Assembly (NCBI RefSeq): GCF_000972845.2
Contig: NC_040018.1
Coordinates: 16,830,444 to 16,894,443, forward strand
Source: Larimichthys crocea
Lineage: Eukaryota > Chordata > Actinopteri > Sciaenidae
DNA length: 64,000 nucleotides
Direction of reading: 5' to 3'
The notes beneath the pieces were generated by a model. The model was not told the DNA's origin. It saw only the letters and a list, made by a program, of their open reading frames with translations, and did no database searches. A program made the translations under genes and the position numbers. Positions 24,607 to 37,092 of this stretch are shown here, piece after piece; position 1 is the stretch's first letter, and each line of letters opens with the position of its first letter.

Positions 24607-25430
24607 AAAAAAATAAAACACCTGTCAGTATAACATCTGTCTAAAACAGTATCAGACCCCTTCTCACCCTATGGTGGGTGGTGTGTCTTCCTCAAGCTCG
24701 GGTCCTCTACCAGGGGCCTGGGAGCTTGAGGGTTCAGCACAGTATCTTAGCTGTTCCTAGGGATGCACACTTCTGGACAGAGACCTCAGGTCTTGTACCT
24801 GGAATCTACTGTAGCAGAGTTTGTGGGTCACAGCTCCCAGTGCTCCAATTACCACTGGCACCACTGTTGCCTTTACTCCCCACATCTTCTCTAACTGGGA
24901 ATATCCACCGGGCCTCTCCACCCTGGGGGCAACTCCTCTTTCAGCCCCTGGTATTTCTCGATCTTCTCATGTTCCTTTTTCCTGATATTTCTGTCATTCG
25001 GAATTGCTACATCTATCACCATAGCCTTCTTCTGTTGTTTGTCTATCACCACAATGGTTGGTTAGCCATCACCAGCTTGTCAGTCTGGATCTGGAAGTCC
25101 CACAGGATCTTGGTTTGGCCATTCTCAACCACCTTAGGAGGTGTCTTGCATTTTGACCTTAGGATTTCCAGCCCATACTTAGTGCACACGTTCCTGTACA
25201 CAATGCCAGCCACTTGGTTATGGCGTTCTTGTATGTATGCTTTACCTGCCAGCATCTTACACCCTGCTATTGTGTGTTATTTTATTCTGTGGATTGACTA
25301 CTTTTTCAGGCTGTGTGATGCATGTTCGGCACCTTCTGTTTTTCTCCAAGAGAAAGAGAATTGCCTGGTCACAGGCTATAACAAATCACCTTGGTGGCCC
25401 ACAAGGGACAATGGTTGAATTCTCACATGA
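24607..25430 (-). pseudogene. 3' end of a LINE-type retrotransposon ORF
   Basis: On the minus strand, GCKMLAGKAYIQERHNQVAG and CKTPPKVVENGQTKILWDFQ read in one frame until a stop near 25046. A single frameshift at about 25058 then restores IVVIDKQQKKAMVIDVAIP and RNIRKKEHEKIEKYQGLKEE. The last codons read TLKLPGPW followed by TAG at 24707..24709. I recall this domain as the C-terminal part of a fish non-LTR retrotransposon ORF, downstream of reverse transcriptase, possibly the endonuclease-type region. The copy is 5'-truncated, with a short 3' untranslated part running to an A/T-rich end near 24607. The 246-codon plus-strand frame over it is antisense noise. Confidence 0.75.
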
Positions 25431-28400
25431 ATATTTCACCACTCAACAAATAAAATGTGAATAAAGTGTAATGGGTATAACTAATTATTGGGAGCAATGT
25501 TGCTGCTTCATTTTTAATTTCATGGGCATAAGAACTGTTTTGCTTTGGGCCAAGGTTAGTTTTTGACACTGGTCAGAGATTTAGAGAGTGGTTGGCTGGG
25601 ACTTCTATTGATCAAAGACTTCCTGGCAGCGCTATGAAGCTTCTGTGGCTGCTACTAAAAAACTGCAGAGGTAAAACTGTTTGAGAAGGGTTTTTAACAA
25701 GCTCTGGTATTGACCTAGATGAATATTTAGCTCAAACAAGTTTATTAATAAATTATGTATTGATTGAAAAAAAAAACATGCCACATTACAATATCCCATA
25801 TATATGCATATTAAAGGTTATGAATCATCATAAGCAGTGCAAAATGTACGCCTTAAGCTAAAAAAATAATATAAAAAAACACGTGTTATCATTTCCCATT
25901 TCTTGAGCTGTCTCTGGAAATAAAATGATGCTGTGATTTGTGTCTCAAATGGAGGATTGACCAGGAGATAGATGAGAATATATTTACAATGTGCACACAC
26001 GCACGTACACACTCAAGATTGTCAGCCAGTTAGTCAGTCAGGTAATGAGCAGTAATCGTCTAGCTGTCACTGTAGTGATGGACCGACATGATTCTATATC
26101 CCTGTCTAGCTCTCTCTCTCTCTCTCTCTATGTCTGTCTCTCCTCTCGCTACCCGTCCTCTCTTTCCTTCTCACTCTCCATCACAATCGCACTGATCCTA
26201 CTGCTGTTTGACATTTACACAAAAATAAGTGAGGCGGTTTAAGACTATGTGACCGTTGGTTTATCTAGGGGGTCAACTGTCCAACCAGTCAGCCAGCTTA
26301 TGCAATCAGACAGCCACTCAGAGCCAGCCGGTCTTTAAAGTCAACCAACCAACCAGCCAGCTTGCCTTTGTGCTTTTCTCTTGCTTCGTCCATCTGTCTG
26401 ACTGCCCATCTGTATCTGCCTGTTTAACAGTCTATCTCTCGCTCTGCCTGTCAGTCTATCAGACTGTAGGTATGTCTAAAGTTGACAGACTCCTATAAGG
26501 CTAGGCTACTGGATGGTAGTGCAGTAAAACCCATGGACACACCATAGAGGTGGAAAACAGCATCAGTATTGTTTTCTTTACCACCACATGAACACTCATC
26601 TACATATTTATTAGGTGAAAAACAAACTTGATGTTAATGTTAAGGAGTTGATGCAACTCATGCAGTTTGGCAGCATTTCACCAAATGAAGATCCAGCAAA
26701 TCTCAGTAAATCTGTATGTGAGAATAACATGAATTAAGTGACAGCCAGAGATGGGAATACTTGTTCCCTTGTTGAAGTCAATGACCATCTTACTGTTGAG
26801 AAGATGCTATATGTGCATCATCAGTCCATGAACACCAACAGGCCCTAACTCTTCTACACACTACATAAAGTCAAAAGGCTCAGTGGATGTGCATGACACT
26901 GTGTGATAAAGCAGTGACGCAACTACTATAAAATTACTCCATCCATTAATAAAACTAGCCAGTGATATCTTATATCTGTTACAGATGATAAATTACAAAG
27001 ACCCAATGATGACACAAAGGTGATAAAAGAAGAACAAAAATGAAAAAAAAAAACAGATTGGAGCTTTTATTCACATGAGCCAGTGCAAATAGACTTGTTA
27101 GTCTTTTGGTGAAAAAATGGGCTATTTTGATAAGAGTAGACATTTTAGAACCAGGTCTGTTTCCATCTCTACACCACTCTTCTATCAGTGAAGTGACAGG
27201 TTGAGAACACCATTTCTCACCAGCTGTGCTTAAAAAAACACCATGTGCAAAACATGGAATACTGTTTGCTGGATGTCACAATGCTCAGATATCCAGTTAC
27301 AGCCATGTTACCAATTAAAGGTGGGATTGAGAATATAAATAGGCATTTGTCTATTTATTGCTTTACCACACTTCCCCTCTAATATTGTCACTACAGGTTA
27401 TTTATAGCAATCCCATTTAAATGTTGACTTTCTTATCTAGATCTAGATCAAAGCCTGGTGACTTTTGAACATGTCCTTGCAGTCTTCTGGTAAATTGGCT
27501 TACAAGTGGTCCACCAAGCAGAAAATTTCAATAACTCAGCTCTTAGTGTCGGTTCAGGCAGCTTTCTGCAGCTCACTGTATTTCAGTTAGTCAACTCAAG
27601 TGGAATAGATGATATGCGAATGTAGAATATGTACCGCATTGATGTTTGCTGTCTAGGCTCTGACCTTGTTGCTTCCCACATGGAAACACCAAGGAGGAAG
27701 TGGGGAAGGAGCAGATTCAAAGCCAACAGGTGGATGCTAGGTTGGATGTGGAGCTTTTTAAAATGCTATATTAACATCAGTATAGGCCGCAACAGCAGCA
27801 TACAGCTGGTTTCAGATGAGTGATGTGGCAGCAGGCATGAAGCAAAAGAGTAAGCAGAGCACTGACCACTTACGGCATGATTAAAAGGATGCAATGGATA
27901 AATGTTGCAGCAGAGTATGACATGTGAGTGTAGTGTTTGTCGGCTGCCTGAATTAACTACAAGATTCATTTCAGGTGAATAAAGAGGAAATAACTGATGT
28001 ATTCTTACTAAGTGAAATGTTCAATCTTAATCTCCATACTGCATGCTAACATAGATAAAACGTGGGCTGGTCTTTGTATGCATTTGTTGTTTTCCTTGGT
28101 TTACCTTAAGTATACTACTGTCTCTAAATTAATGAGATATTGACCTATTGATGTGCAAAAGTTGATCCCTCTTCTATGTACTTAAAGGATTTATGCTGAT
28201 ATTGACCACTGACTGAATATATATATTTTTTAAATTCTACAAGTCTCATACACTGTTTTCTAGCGGTGTCCGTGACAACCTGTATCAATCACACCTTAAC
28301 AAGGACAAATTAAGGATGATGCTGGCAGCTTGGGGATTTTAACACCTCAGAGGTAGTCTGCTCGTAACTGAAATGCACCGGCCAGGACAGGGGATATCCT

Positions 28401-28729
28401 GACAGGGGAAGTAAAGAAGACTTATTCCATGACTGTTATAATATGAAAGATGTTTCACTTGACATCCGACTGTTCTAATATAACAAGAACAATGGATGGC
28501 TGTGATGGGAGACTCGTATACTTCTGGTATGGAATATGAGATCTAATGAAGTATAAAAAATAGACCAGATTTCCTGTTCATGTCAAAGTAAAACTTTCCA
28601 ATGACTCATCATAACTAATGCTCCCAAAACCTAAATATAATATTCTTTGCTGGTTTGTATCTGGTGTGAACAGAATATAATTGAAAAACACTTTAGTTAG
28701 TTGAAAGTGAGTTATTTGTACATACTCGA
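25431..28729. other. Intronic stretch with degenerate CAGC/CTGT repeats
   Basis: It contains a CT run at 26110..26129, a degenerate CCAGCCAG/CAACCAAC-type block at 26270..26370 and a TCTGCCTGTCAG-type block at 26390..26465. The rest is unique AT-rich sequence. No exon or named element is supported. Confidence 0.55.
26110..26129. repeat. (CT)10 microsatellite
   Basis: An uninterrupted CT run inside a broader pyrimidine-rich tract to about 26180. Confidence 0.9.
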
Positions 28730-28816
28730 TATATTATATATAGATATATATAGATATATATATATATATATATATAATATATATATATATATATAGATAT
28801 ATATAATAATATATAA
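28730..28816. repeat. (TA)n low-melting tract
   Basis: About 85 bases made of TATATA and TAGATA units with a few interruptions. Self-complementary, so likely prone to cruciform extrusion and sequencing error. Confidence 0.95.
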
Positions 28817-30483
28817 TTTCTAACGTGGTTAAAACACATGGGTATTCTAAATTACTCTGCCTGCTGAAACACATTCTCAACACTGTGCTACCATTACAAT
28901 GCACACACCTCGGACCCAGTAAAATCCATGACCATTGGAGCTATGAAAACTATACAAGAAACACTGAAACATGAGAACTTCTTTCGTTCTAGAAAAGCTG
29001 ACTTTTTTGAGCGATAGTAGCAATTTATATCTTTGGTTCCGCATAAATCTTCCGGCTTTGACGTCTAGAGAGACGATCTGTCTCACACAAACCAGAGACG
29101 AGAGCAACGTAAACTCATAAAACAAATATTACTATTTTCCATCTTGTAGAACATTTGGCTTCTTCTTGCCAACACAAGATACACCTTGCACTTGTACAGT
29201 AGATGTATGTACCTGGCTGAAACTATTTGTTTCAACCTGTCATCCCGGGAGTGTAATCCATTTTTTCACTCTGTCTGGTGGAACACTAGTCTATCAGTGA
29301 CACAACACAGCTCACAGTAAATGGATAGACAAGAAGCACTTGTTGTGGTGAAGACCGAGACAGAGATAGAAAGAAAAGGCAATGATGTAGGAAACTTTGA
29401 AAAGAAGAGAACATCCTATACAACAATAACCAACCTATTTTTTCAGTGGGGGAGATTTTTGGTAATAGAGAAGTAGCAGAGAAGAGGATGAGGACACCGA
29501 CAGTGTTGTTAAGTAAAGTAGGAGATTTGTTTTAATCTTATGCTTAGTTGGCAGTGCTTCCTGTACAAACTGGAGACAATATGTTGGGGAAAACCGGGTG
29601 GAATGAATCTGTAAACACTGGTGGTATAAATCTCTGGCAACTGGGCTGAGAATTTTTGGAACTTTGTAAAGCCAGATAAAGATACACTAAACACTCAGAG
29701 GTTCTTTTCTCTCTGTGCACTGCTGAAGTTAGAGAGAGAAAAAGAGAGAGAGAGAGAAAGAGAGAGAGAGTGAATGGCCGCAGGCAAGATGGGCATTTTT
29801 CCTTTTTTAGTTTCCCTCTGTGTTAAAACTTAATACATATTACTGTAGCCATTTGAAATCCTTGTAACTCCAACTTTAAACCCCAATGGATTTTTTTTTT
29901 TTAAATGTACAGGGCCCAAATTAAACACAACAAAGTTGTTTTTTTGAAGATAGGAGGTTTAATTCCCAATGACAAAATAATGCAGTAAATGTCTTATTTT
30001 CCAACTACTCATTATGTGCAACAGTTTCAGAGGCTATTGAGTTGTATTTATGGATAATTAGTTCTCTGGATTAATTGTAGACCCCTAGCTATGGAACAAT
30101 TTAACTGTCTACCCAAGGCTAGCAACTGTAGCCTTAAGCTAACTTTTTTTTTAAACAACACTTTTAAATACTGGCTTTAAAAGTATTACTGAGATGTTTA
30201 ATGCTGTTTGTTGTATTTGCTTTTGGAGGAGAATAGAAGATGAGAGAAGGGAAGAAGTTGGAGTTGAGATTTGTTTTCACAGGTTTGAGCACATTTTATG
30301 CAGACAAACAAACGGCGAGGCAAGGCAGTCAAACAGATCTTATTCTGGAAAGGAATTACAGTTCTTTTGCCTCTGGGAGTGTATGTTACCCACTGAGATA
30401 CATTCATACATCCATGCAAACACAGGAAGTGAGAGGTACATACACGATCACACAGAGCTACGTGGCAGTACTGCTGCAGCGTT
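28817..30483. other. Intronic stretch with an AG tract
   Basis: Only an AG-rich run (29731..29770) stands out. The remaining sequence is AT-rich and shows no recognisable exon. Confidence 0.55.
29731..29770. repeat. (AG)n microsatellite, imperfect
   Basis: AG units interrupted by AAAA and AAAG. Confidence 0.9.
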
Positions 30484-30640
30484 GTGAGGAATTGAGTGCC
30501 TTGTTCAAGGGCACTTTGGCAGTGGGTGGCATTTGATTTATTCGATAAGAAGGTAAGAACCCTGCTGAGACTCTGGTGTCCTCAAGCAACACCCTGCTGC
30601 TCAATCCTCTTGATTTAAACCAGGAACCCCACCCACCCCC
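30484..30640 (+). mobile_element. Fragment of a dispersed fish retroposon
   Basis: The words gaattgagtgccttgttcaa, gggcactttggcagtgggtg and, further on, aaccaggaacccc resemble 'gccttgctcaagggcac...cggcagtg...gaacc', a motif string that I recall from a very common teleost repeat. Its ends are not clear here and I cannot assign a family. Confidence 0.5.
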
Positions 30641-32666
30641 ACAGAGTCTGTCAAACTGTCTACCTTGAGACTGTCTGTGTGCGGTTGTGTGTGTATACAG
30701 GTGTGAAACAAAAGTAATCGATGCACATATCAATCCCAACATTTCTGCAATGTCCCACCTGAAATCATGAAATAAACAAACTGTACTCTCTTTCCACTCA
30801 CTTCAAATAATAATACATAAACAATCTACAGTATGTCTACTTACTTCCTCTAGCACGACAATCCAACTTCTAAGGAAAGCTTTTAAGAATAAGGCTGATT
30901 AAGAGAACAATGAGTGTGAGTTTTATTCAGCGTGACACAAATAAGGAAATTAGGGCACTTTGTGTTTCATTTAACTGACATCATTAGACTTCCATTTATC
31001 ATAAGCCTTAAATGGTATTCAGAAGAACACAAAGCCAAGGTCAAAAATGAATGTCGATATTTTACATCAAATTATACATTTTAAAATCTTGCAAAAAGGT
31101 TCCAAAATTAGCATCTTTTTGTGTTTGTTGAGGGAATATTTATCAAGACTGGGGCCTAAGAGCAGTAATGTATTCCCTTTCCTTTGAACTTCAACAGATG
31201 AACAGTATTTCCAGTAGCTTTCTGCTATTTGCAGTATGCTAATTATCACAGGAAGGTATGATATACTGTATGTCTTTCTCAGTGACACATTGTTACAGTT
31301 TGTATTTCAGTATCAAATTCCTGCTGAATCAAATAAATGCTGACTCAGTGTCTTCCAATATCCTGACTTGCAATTTGCACCAATTATTATGATTATATTG
31401 CAAAAATAGCCTGCATATGAAAATTCTAATTGCTTTGCAATTTTCAAGAAAAGTCAACATAATTTTGGGTCACAATAGGTACAAAAAAGCTCCTCAAAAG
31501 TCCCAGAGGGACCAATTTGTCTGAGCTGTGGTAAGGAACAGGAGCAAGAAGGCAGGATATTGTGAGTAGGCAGCTGGCATTGAGCCACATCTCTCAATGG
31601 GTCGTAGACCAGTGTTTTTCTATCTGTGAAGATGCCCCTAACATGGGTCACTGGTTGCTTCAAATGGGTCCTTGGAAGATGATGTTTTATTGAATGGGGA
31701 TCTCAAGTTGAAACAATGAAGTTGCAAAGGGGGTCCCATGTGATAAAAACACTGATTTTCTCCTCGATGGCAAGATAAGGTAGTACTTTTAGTCGTTGGA
31801 GCATGAAGAGAGCAGCTCCCTTTCTTGCGAGGAATTGACTTATATGAAGCTTTTCTGTTGAGAACTGAAAACAACAACATTCTACTTGGACTAAAAGTGT
31901 GTATTGTGCTCTACATGCAAAGCAACATCTAGGTACCTGGCTCCATGGCCAACTGTGGAATGACCTGGAGGCTTACAAGTTCAAATGTAGCAATAGAGGT
32001 TTAACTGCACTTTCTGCCTAGCAGCAGCATCAGCATCAGCATGGGTTTGTGGGTATTCAGACTGCTGGCTGTTAGCCAAGACTCTGGGTCCTTCAGACTA
32101 AAGTACTCTCTGTCTCTGTCTGTCTCTCACATACACAAACACAAAAACCTGCTTTTGTTTTCAAGTCTATAGAGGCATAACACACATCACACACTTAGCA
32201 CCTTCTGAACCTTATATTCTGTAGTTTTGCACAGGCACAAACATCTACTGCAGATTATAAAACATGCACCTGTCAGTCAGCAATGCCACAGCACACAGAC
32301 ACAACAAGTAGCAAGGAAACCATGAGAAAAAAATGTTAGACTTACACAGAAACATTTGAATGCACCACTGTATGTTGACATTTTTGTATCCTTCACATAA
32401 TCTCATACAATGAAATATAAAGACAACTACCAGCTAAAACAGTACAAAAATATCAAACTGGTGCAGATATAAAAAAAAATATATATGCTAAAGAAAACAA
32501 CCTGTTAACCCCATTTTAGACACGCTAAAAAAAAGATGCCCACAAAATAGTTTGAGCCTTTGAGTTTGACCTTGGGATTTGCCATAAAATCACAATGTCC
32601 CTGGTTCAAGTGTGGACAGGAGCAATTGTTGCATGTCCTCTCTTTTTACCACCATTTCTTGTCTGC
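30641..32666. other. Intronic stretch around a small hAT-like relic
   Basis: Apart from the element at 31610..31754 and a short CAGCATCAGCATCAGCAT run at 32024..32041, the sequence is unique and AT-rich with no coding signal. Confidence 0.5.
31610..31754. mobile_element. Short hAT-like element, CAGTGTTTTT ends
   Basis: The left end CAGTGTTTTTCTATC and the right end GTGATAAAAACACTG form an imperfect inverted repeat with hAT-type CAGTG...CACTG termini, 145 bases apart. No 8-bp duplication can be seen (TCGTAGAC versus ATTTTCTC), so either the copy is old or the match is partly chance. Confidence 0.45.
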
Positions 32667-32974
32667 TCTCTGTGACTCAGGTGGTAGAGTGGGACATCTA
32701 GAAATTAGAGGGTCGTTGGTGAGCTGCTGATTCCCAGCTCCTCCAGTCCAGTCCAGTGTCTTGGGCAAGACACAGAACCATGAATTGCTCCTGATTGCTG
32801 TGCCATGAGTGTGTGTGTATGGATGAGCTTAGTATCAAGGGTGGGTTCTTTGGATAAGGTGCTCTGCATTGCTCCTGATGAGCTGTTGGCATCTTTCCAT
32901 GGCTGTGTGTGTGAATGTGACAAGTGCTCTGACCAGAAAAAGGGTTGTAGAAATAAAAGTTGTTTTACCATTTA
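32667..32974 (+). mobile_element. tRNA-derived SINE
   Basis: The head reads tctctgtgactcaggtggta with an A-box-like block (TGACTCAGGTGGTAGAGTGG), and a degenerate B-box region follows (ggtgagctgctgattccc). The body holds gtccagtgtcttgggcaag, acacagaaccatgaattgct, gctgttggcatctttccatg and gtgtgtgaatgtgacaagtg. The tail ends near tgttttaccattt. These are the words of a widespread teleost tRNA-head SINE ('cttgggcaagacactgaacccc...aattgctcc'). It is transcribed by RNA polymerase III when active. This copy is diverged, and no clean target duplication is visible. Confidence 0.75.
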
Positions 32975-34249
32975 CTCTATGCTTTCTAATAAATGCAAAA
33001 ATGGAGAATGACTTAAGTCTCTCCATCACTCAAACACGCATAGTGTATTTACACAAATCACTAGTGCACATGGCAGTGGTAGAAAACTAAAAATGAAAAC
33101 TGGCCCAAAGCCTGACATTGGCTCTTTTCCATCAGTAATGTGGGACACTTGGAACAAAAACAAAAAAAATAGCTAAAAGTTGTGAATGGATATGTGCCAA
33201 ACACAGGGGCTCTTGGCAATTCTGCTTGTCCGTTTGAAAAAAAAAAAAAACACACACACAAAACAAAACATGCAAAGAGACAAAAATAAATAAATAAATA
33301 AACAGACTATTATATTCTATTCCGTTTTATCAATACCTTTAAAAATTCAGTGTTCAGACAAGCAATAGAAAATACTAAAAAATACACAGTCTCCTGATAA
33401 TTTAAACTGATCGTGTTGACGCTGTGTGATGGCTCCAGTAAAAGAAAGCCAGGGTTGTCTGACAAAATGTTAATCCCCCCTAAATATTTACAGCTTTATC
33501 CAGCAAAAACATATGTGTAGATGTTTGTTACATCTACTTCTTAAATGAGAGTGTGACAGTGTAATTTTATGTTATCATCATTAAGACAGGGGATAAAATG
33601 ACTGTTGCTATGATGAGTTGTTTTAAAATCCTTTCTCATAGTGTGCATAAACCTCTGTGCAGTGTTCCGGTGTCTGATAAGCCTTCAAACCATGGATCCA
33701 TCTGTTACTCAATCCCTTTATCCCTGACACCTGTAGCAGCAGGTCCCGATACTAACACAGCACCTTGTATCTTTTTGGAAATCTGAAAGTGAACGGTCCT
33801 TGAAAATGATTTGCAACCTAAAAACAGGCCTGTTTCGTTTAAGTAAACTGAAACACAGGAGTCAGTTAGTTAAATGCATCAGCAAACTGACCTTTTACCT
33901 TTATCGTTATCTTCAATCGCTTCTATCCCTCTATTTCTCTACCTCAACCTCTGCCCACCTCGTTTATTTTGTAGCACAGTACAGTCAGGCCATCTTACCA
34001 TCCATCAAAGTGCTTACTGGAGAACCAACCATTACTGTTACACATGTGCGCACGCACACACACACAAATGTCACATATAAAACACAGCTGCTATTCTTGA
34101 GATATATTGCTATATCACACATACACACACACAGAGACTGTAAGGTACTTCAACCTTGACTCTACACACACACTGTTACATCAATTTCACATTCCTAAGT
34201 CTCATGCAGACATTGGTCATAACTAGCCTTGACCAGATATGTAATGACT

Positions 34250-34250
<1 letters not shown>
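32975..34250. other. Intronic stretch, nothing recognised
   Basis: An A-rich run at 33236..33252 and AAAT units at 33285..33303 are the only simple repeats. The short frames at 33598..34159 show no domain. Confidence 0.5.

Positions 34251-34288
<38 letters not shown>
34251..34288. repeat. (AC)19 microsatellite
   Basis: Uninterrupted AC dinucleotides. Confidence 0.97.
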
Positions 34289-34290
<2 letters not shown>

Positions 34291-34799
34291 TACAGTTTAT
34301 AAAATTAGGTAAGGAGCTGGGTTACCTTGTCACATTAAACACACATATGTACACCCACACACGGTAACCCAAAGGCTACAATTAAAATTCTTCTAAGAAG
34401 ATATTTACATATACGATATGTAATGAACACCATGAGTCATTGTGTATGTTTGTGCGTGTCTGCATACATTTATGTGGTATGTGTCTATACTGGTGTGCAC
34501 TTCTACACCACCTATGTACATATTTGTTCTCCCCAGTGTGTGTTTGCATTGTTTTCATTTGAGTGTATGCGTCGTGTGTATGTATGTGTGTGTTTGACCA
34601 CATTGAAAAGCGTATAATCCGGCGCTATGGGCAATATCAACAGAGAAAACCACTGGGCTAAAGTAGGGCAAGCTTCCCTTTAAAACACACACATACACAG
34701 ATAGATGTGCACACTGCTAACACAAACACCACATCACCAATCCACTGTGGGGGAGAAACGCATTATTTGACAAACCATTAAAACTGATTCTCTATGCTT

Positions 34800-34890
34800 C
34801 TGAGAGACAGTGGGAGAGAGAGGAGGAGAAAAGGAGAGAAGGAGCGGATTAGAGAGAGGAAGCGAGAATTAGGAGACCCCCTCCTCCTCC

Positions 34891-34936
<46 letters not shown>
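34800..34936. repeat. Purine block followed by (CT)n block
   Basis: About 75 purine-rich bases (gagagacagtgggagagaga through gcgagaattaggagac) are followed by cccctcctcctcc and a pure CT run at 34896..34936. The two halves are largely complementary in composition and can fold back on each other. Arg/Glu-rich and Ser/Leu-rich open frames on the two strands are by-products. Confidence 0.9.
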
Positions 34937-34940
<4 letters not shown>

Positions 34941-35021
34941 GCATTCTCTCCCCTTCTCTCTGTCAGGTTTTGTTTAGAAGCCCATGACATGTGTCCTCTA
35001 TATGCCTGTGTGGGGGTGTGG

Positions 35022-35039
35022 GTGTGTGTGTGTGTGTGT
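35022..35039. repeat. (GT)9 microsatellite
   Basis: Short GT run followed at once by CAGTGGCGTAAC, a string that can begin fish DNA elements, but no partner end was found. Confidence 0.85.
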
Positions 35040-36071
35040 CAGTGGCGTAACTGAAAGATTTCTGACAAGGTGTGAACATTAAAAGCTTCTGCAGTCACAT
35101 ACACCCATAGGCCTGAGGGAAGGGCACCTTCACACACACCTGAACGCACATGGGCATAAATACTTTACATACATATACATGCATATACACTCACATGTAC
35201 ACTGAGGGACAGCAACATGCACGCAGATGGAAAACACCAAGTAATAGTGCATCATATAACTAAATCATCGCTCGTCACACAGCTGCAAACACAAACAGAA
35301 AAAATCTGCACTTTACTTGGAAGGAGACCATTTGAAGCTGACCAGTACAACTGAGCACCACACTTAAGTGGCATACCCTGTCCTGACTTGCACTCTGACC
35401 GGGTTTACTTAAGTGTTAAACACACACTCAGTCTATGTAATCTCTTCACCAACAAACGTCTTTCAAGGCTGCTTTGTTGTTTTTAGTTGGCTTGTTTTTC
35501 TGTGCTTATGGGGTAAAAAAGTTAAATGCTTCACATCACAACAGCATAGTTGACAACTTGTGCTTTCCTGGTACCTCTTAATGTTGTGTGGTTAGGTTAA
35601 TATAAATGATTTGATATTATATACAGATATTATAATAAATATCATACTGTACGTTATATTCAAAAGTATCCACGTCTCTGTTATGTTCTGTTCTGATAGA
35701 ATGTCTTTATGGAACTTTATGCAGTTGTTTTTTTCAACAATAGGAAGGTATTAATAATAATATTAGGAAGAAGAAGAAGAAGAAGTGGTAAGCAAAGTGA
35801 CAGTCAATTCTTCCCTTACTTTGTCTACACCTGCTCCAGTTTCTGTCTCCATGTTGGACCTTGTCTCAACATCTCTTCAACAGCATCAGGAAATTAAACT
35901 GAAATTATTTAATTTGTAATTAGTAACCAAAAAAATAACCACAACTTATAATGGCCTAACCTAAATGATATGTTCTCCAAAGATAACTCAGACAGAACTC
36001 TTAATGTTTAATTACAGCACAGTTTACACTGTTATGTACAGTAATTGCTGTCTTTTACTTGGTAAGTGACA
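35040..36071. other. Intronic stretch, nothing recognised
   Basis: AT-rich sequence with a short AGA triplet run at 35766..35785. No exon or element could be supported. Confidence 0.5.
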
Positions 36072-36081
36072 ATATATATAT

Positions 36082-36172
<91 letters not shown>

Positions 36173-36173
36173 T
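36072..36173. repeat. (TA)n(GATA)22 microsatellite
   Basis: A short TA run leads into about 22 uninterrupted GATA units (36085..36172). GATA arrays are common and highly polymorphic in fish genomes. Confidence 0.97.
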
Positions 36174-37092
36174 GCAGCTACTTAAAGCAATTGCTCAGAG
36201 GAAGCTTAGTTGTGTATCTGCAATCCTATAGACTACAATTATTGATTAAACTGACAGTCATACATACCTGTATATAATCTTGGCACATGCATTTGGCTGT
36301 AATTTTGTTGCATTTAGCAATTTACTGTACCGCTGATCATAATTTTAGGTTAAATGTAAATAACGACAGTAGCAATAAAACAAAATAATAAATTACAGTG
36401 AAATAAAACCTGCTGATTCTTGCTGAAACTCGTTCTCTGGTGTATAAAACATGACTGACATGAGAGAATCCCCCTCCTACACACCCTTACTCATCCTTGT
36501 TTGATTGATTGCCACCCTTCTGTTGCAGCCGTAATCCATCACTGTACTTTCCCAAACAAGAAAAAGAAGCTGGATTGACAAGATTCCTGTGTCTTGCAGG
36601 GCTTTAATCCTCCCCCATTCCTGAAGACTCTGCCTTCTGAAATCACTTGCATTTGAGGATATAACGTCATCACTGTGTATTGTATTATGTTGTTTTCTTC
36701 ACCATTGTTTGTCTTTGCAGCCATGTTAAGCAGTGGTAGACACAGGCTTCTTTAAAGTCCACCACCACTCAAAAGTCTGTTCTCTTATTGCTATTTCACT
36801 TGGATGTGTGGCCTCACTGTGCAGAATGATGTGCAGAGTTTGACACCAGTAGGTTGTTTTTACATTCATCTGCTGAAGGTGGAAAGATTCTCTCTGTTTA
36901 TCTTAAATCTGAGGTTAAGAAGTCTATATACTAGCAGGATTTTGTCAACAATGTGTGAGGCATAATAAGAGGATGTAATTTTCAATTTTTACCAAGGTAA
37001 TTAAACTTCTTTGGTGGAAAAAAAAAACAAAAAACATATCAGACAGAAAGTATTACTCCAAGCAGAATATGTTTAAACTGTATCCCTTAAAA
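36174..37092. other. Intronic stretch, nothing recognised
   Basis: No tandem repeat, named element or exon is evident. Confidence 0.5.

Noticed and set aside
24678..25418. 246-codon plus-strand open frame
   Set aside because: It is the antisense of the LINE C-terminal region, which reads clearly as QVAG, ILWDFQIQTDK and KKEHEKIEKYQGL on the minus strand.
26270..26370. Repeated CCAGCCAG/CAACCAAC words suggesting a CRISPR-like or minisatellite array
   Set aside because: Units are short, degenerate and without spacers. This is a decayed simple repeat in a vertebrate genome.
32667..32740. tRNA-like A and B boxes
   Set aside because: They belong to a SINE head. The sequence does not fold as a complete tRNA and the B box is degenerate.
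35040..35060. CAGTGGCGTAAC string beside a GT run, possible transposon start
   Set aside because: No inverted partner was found downstream.
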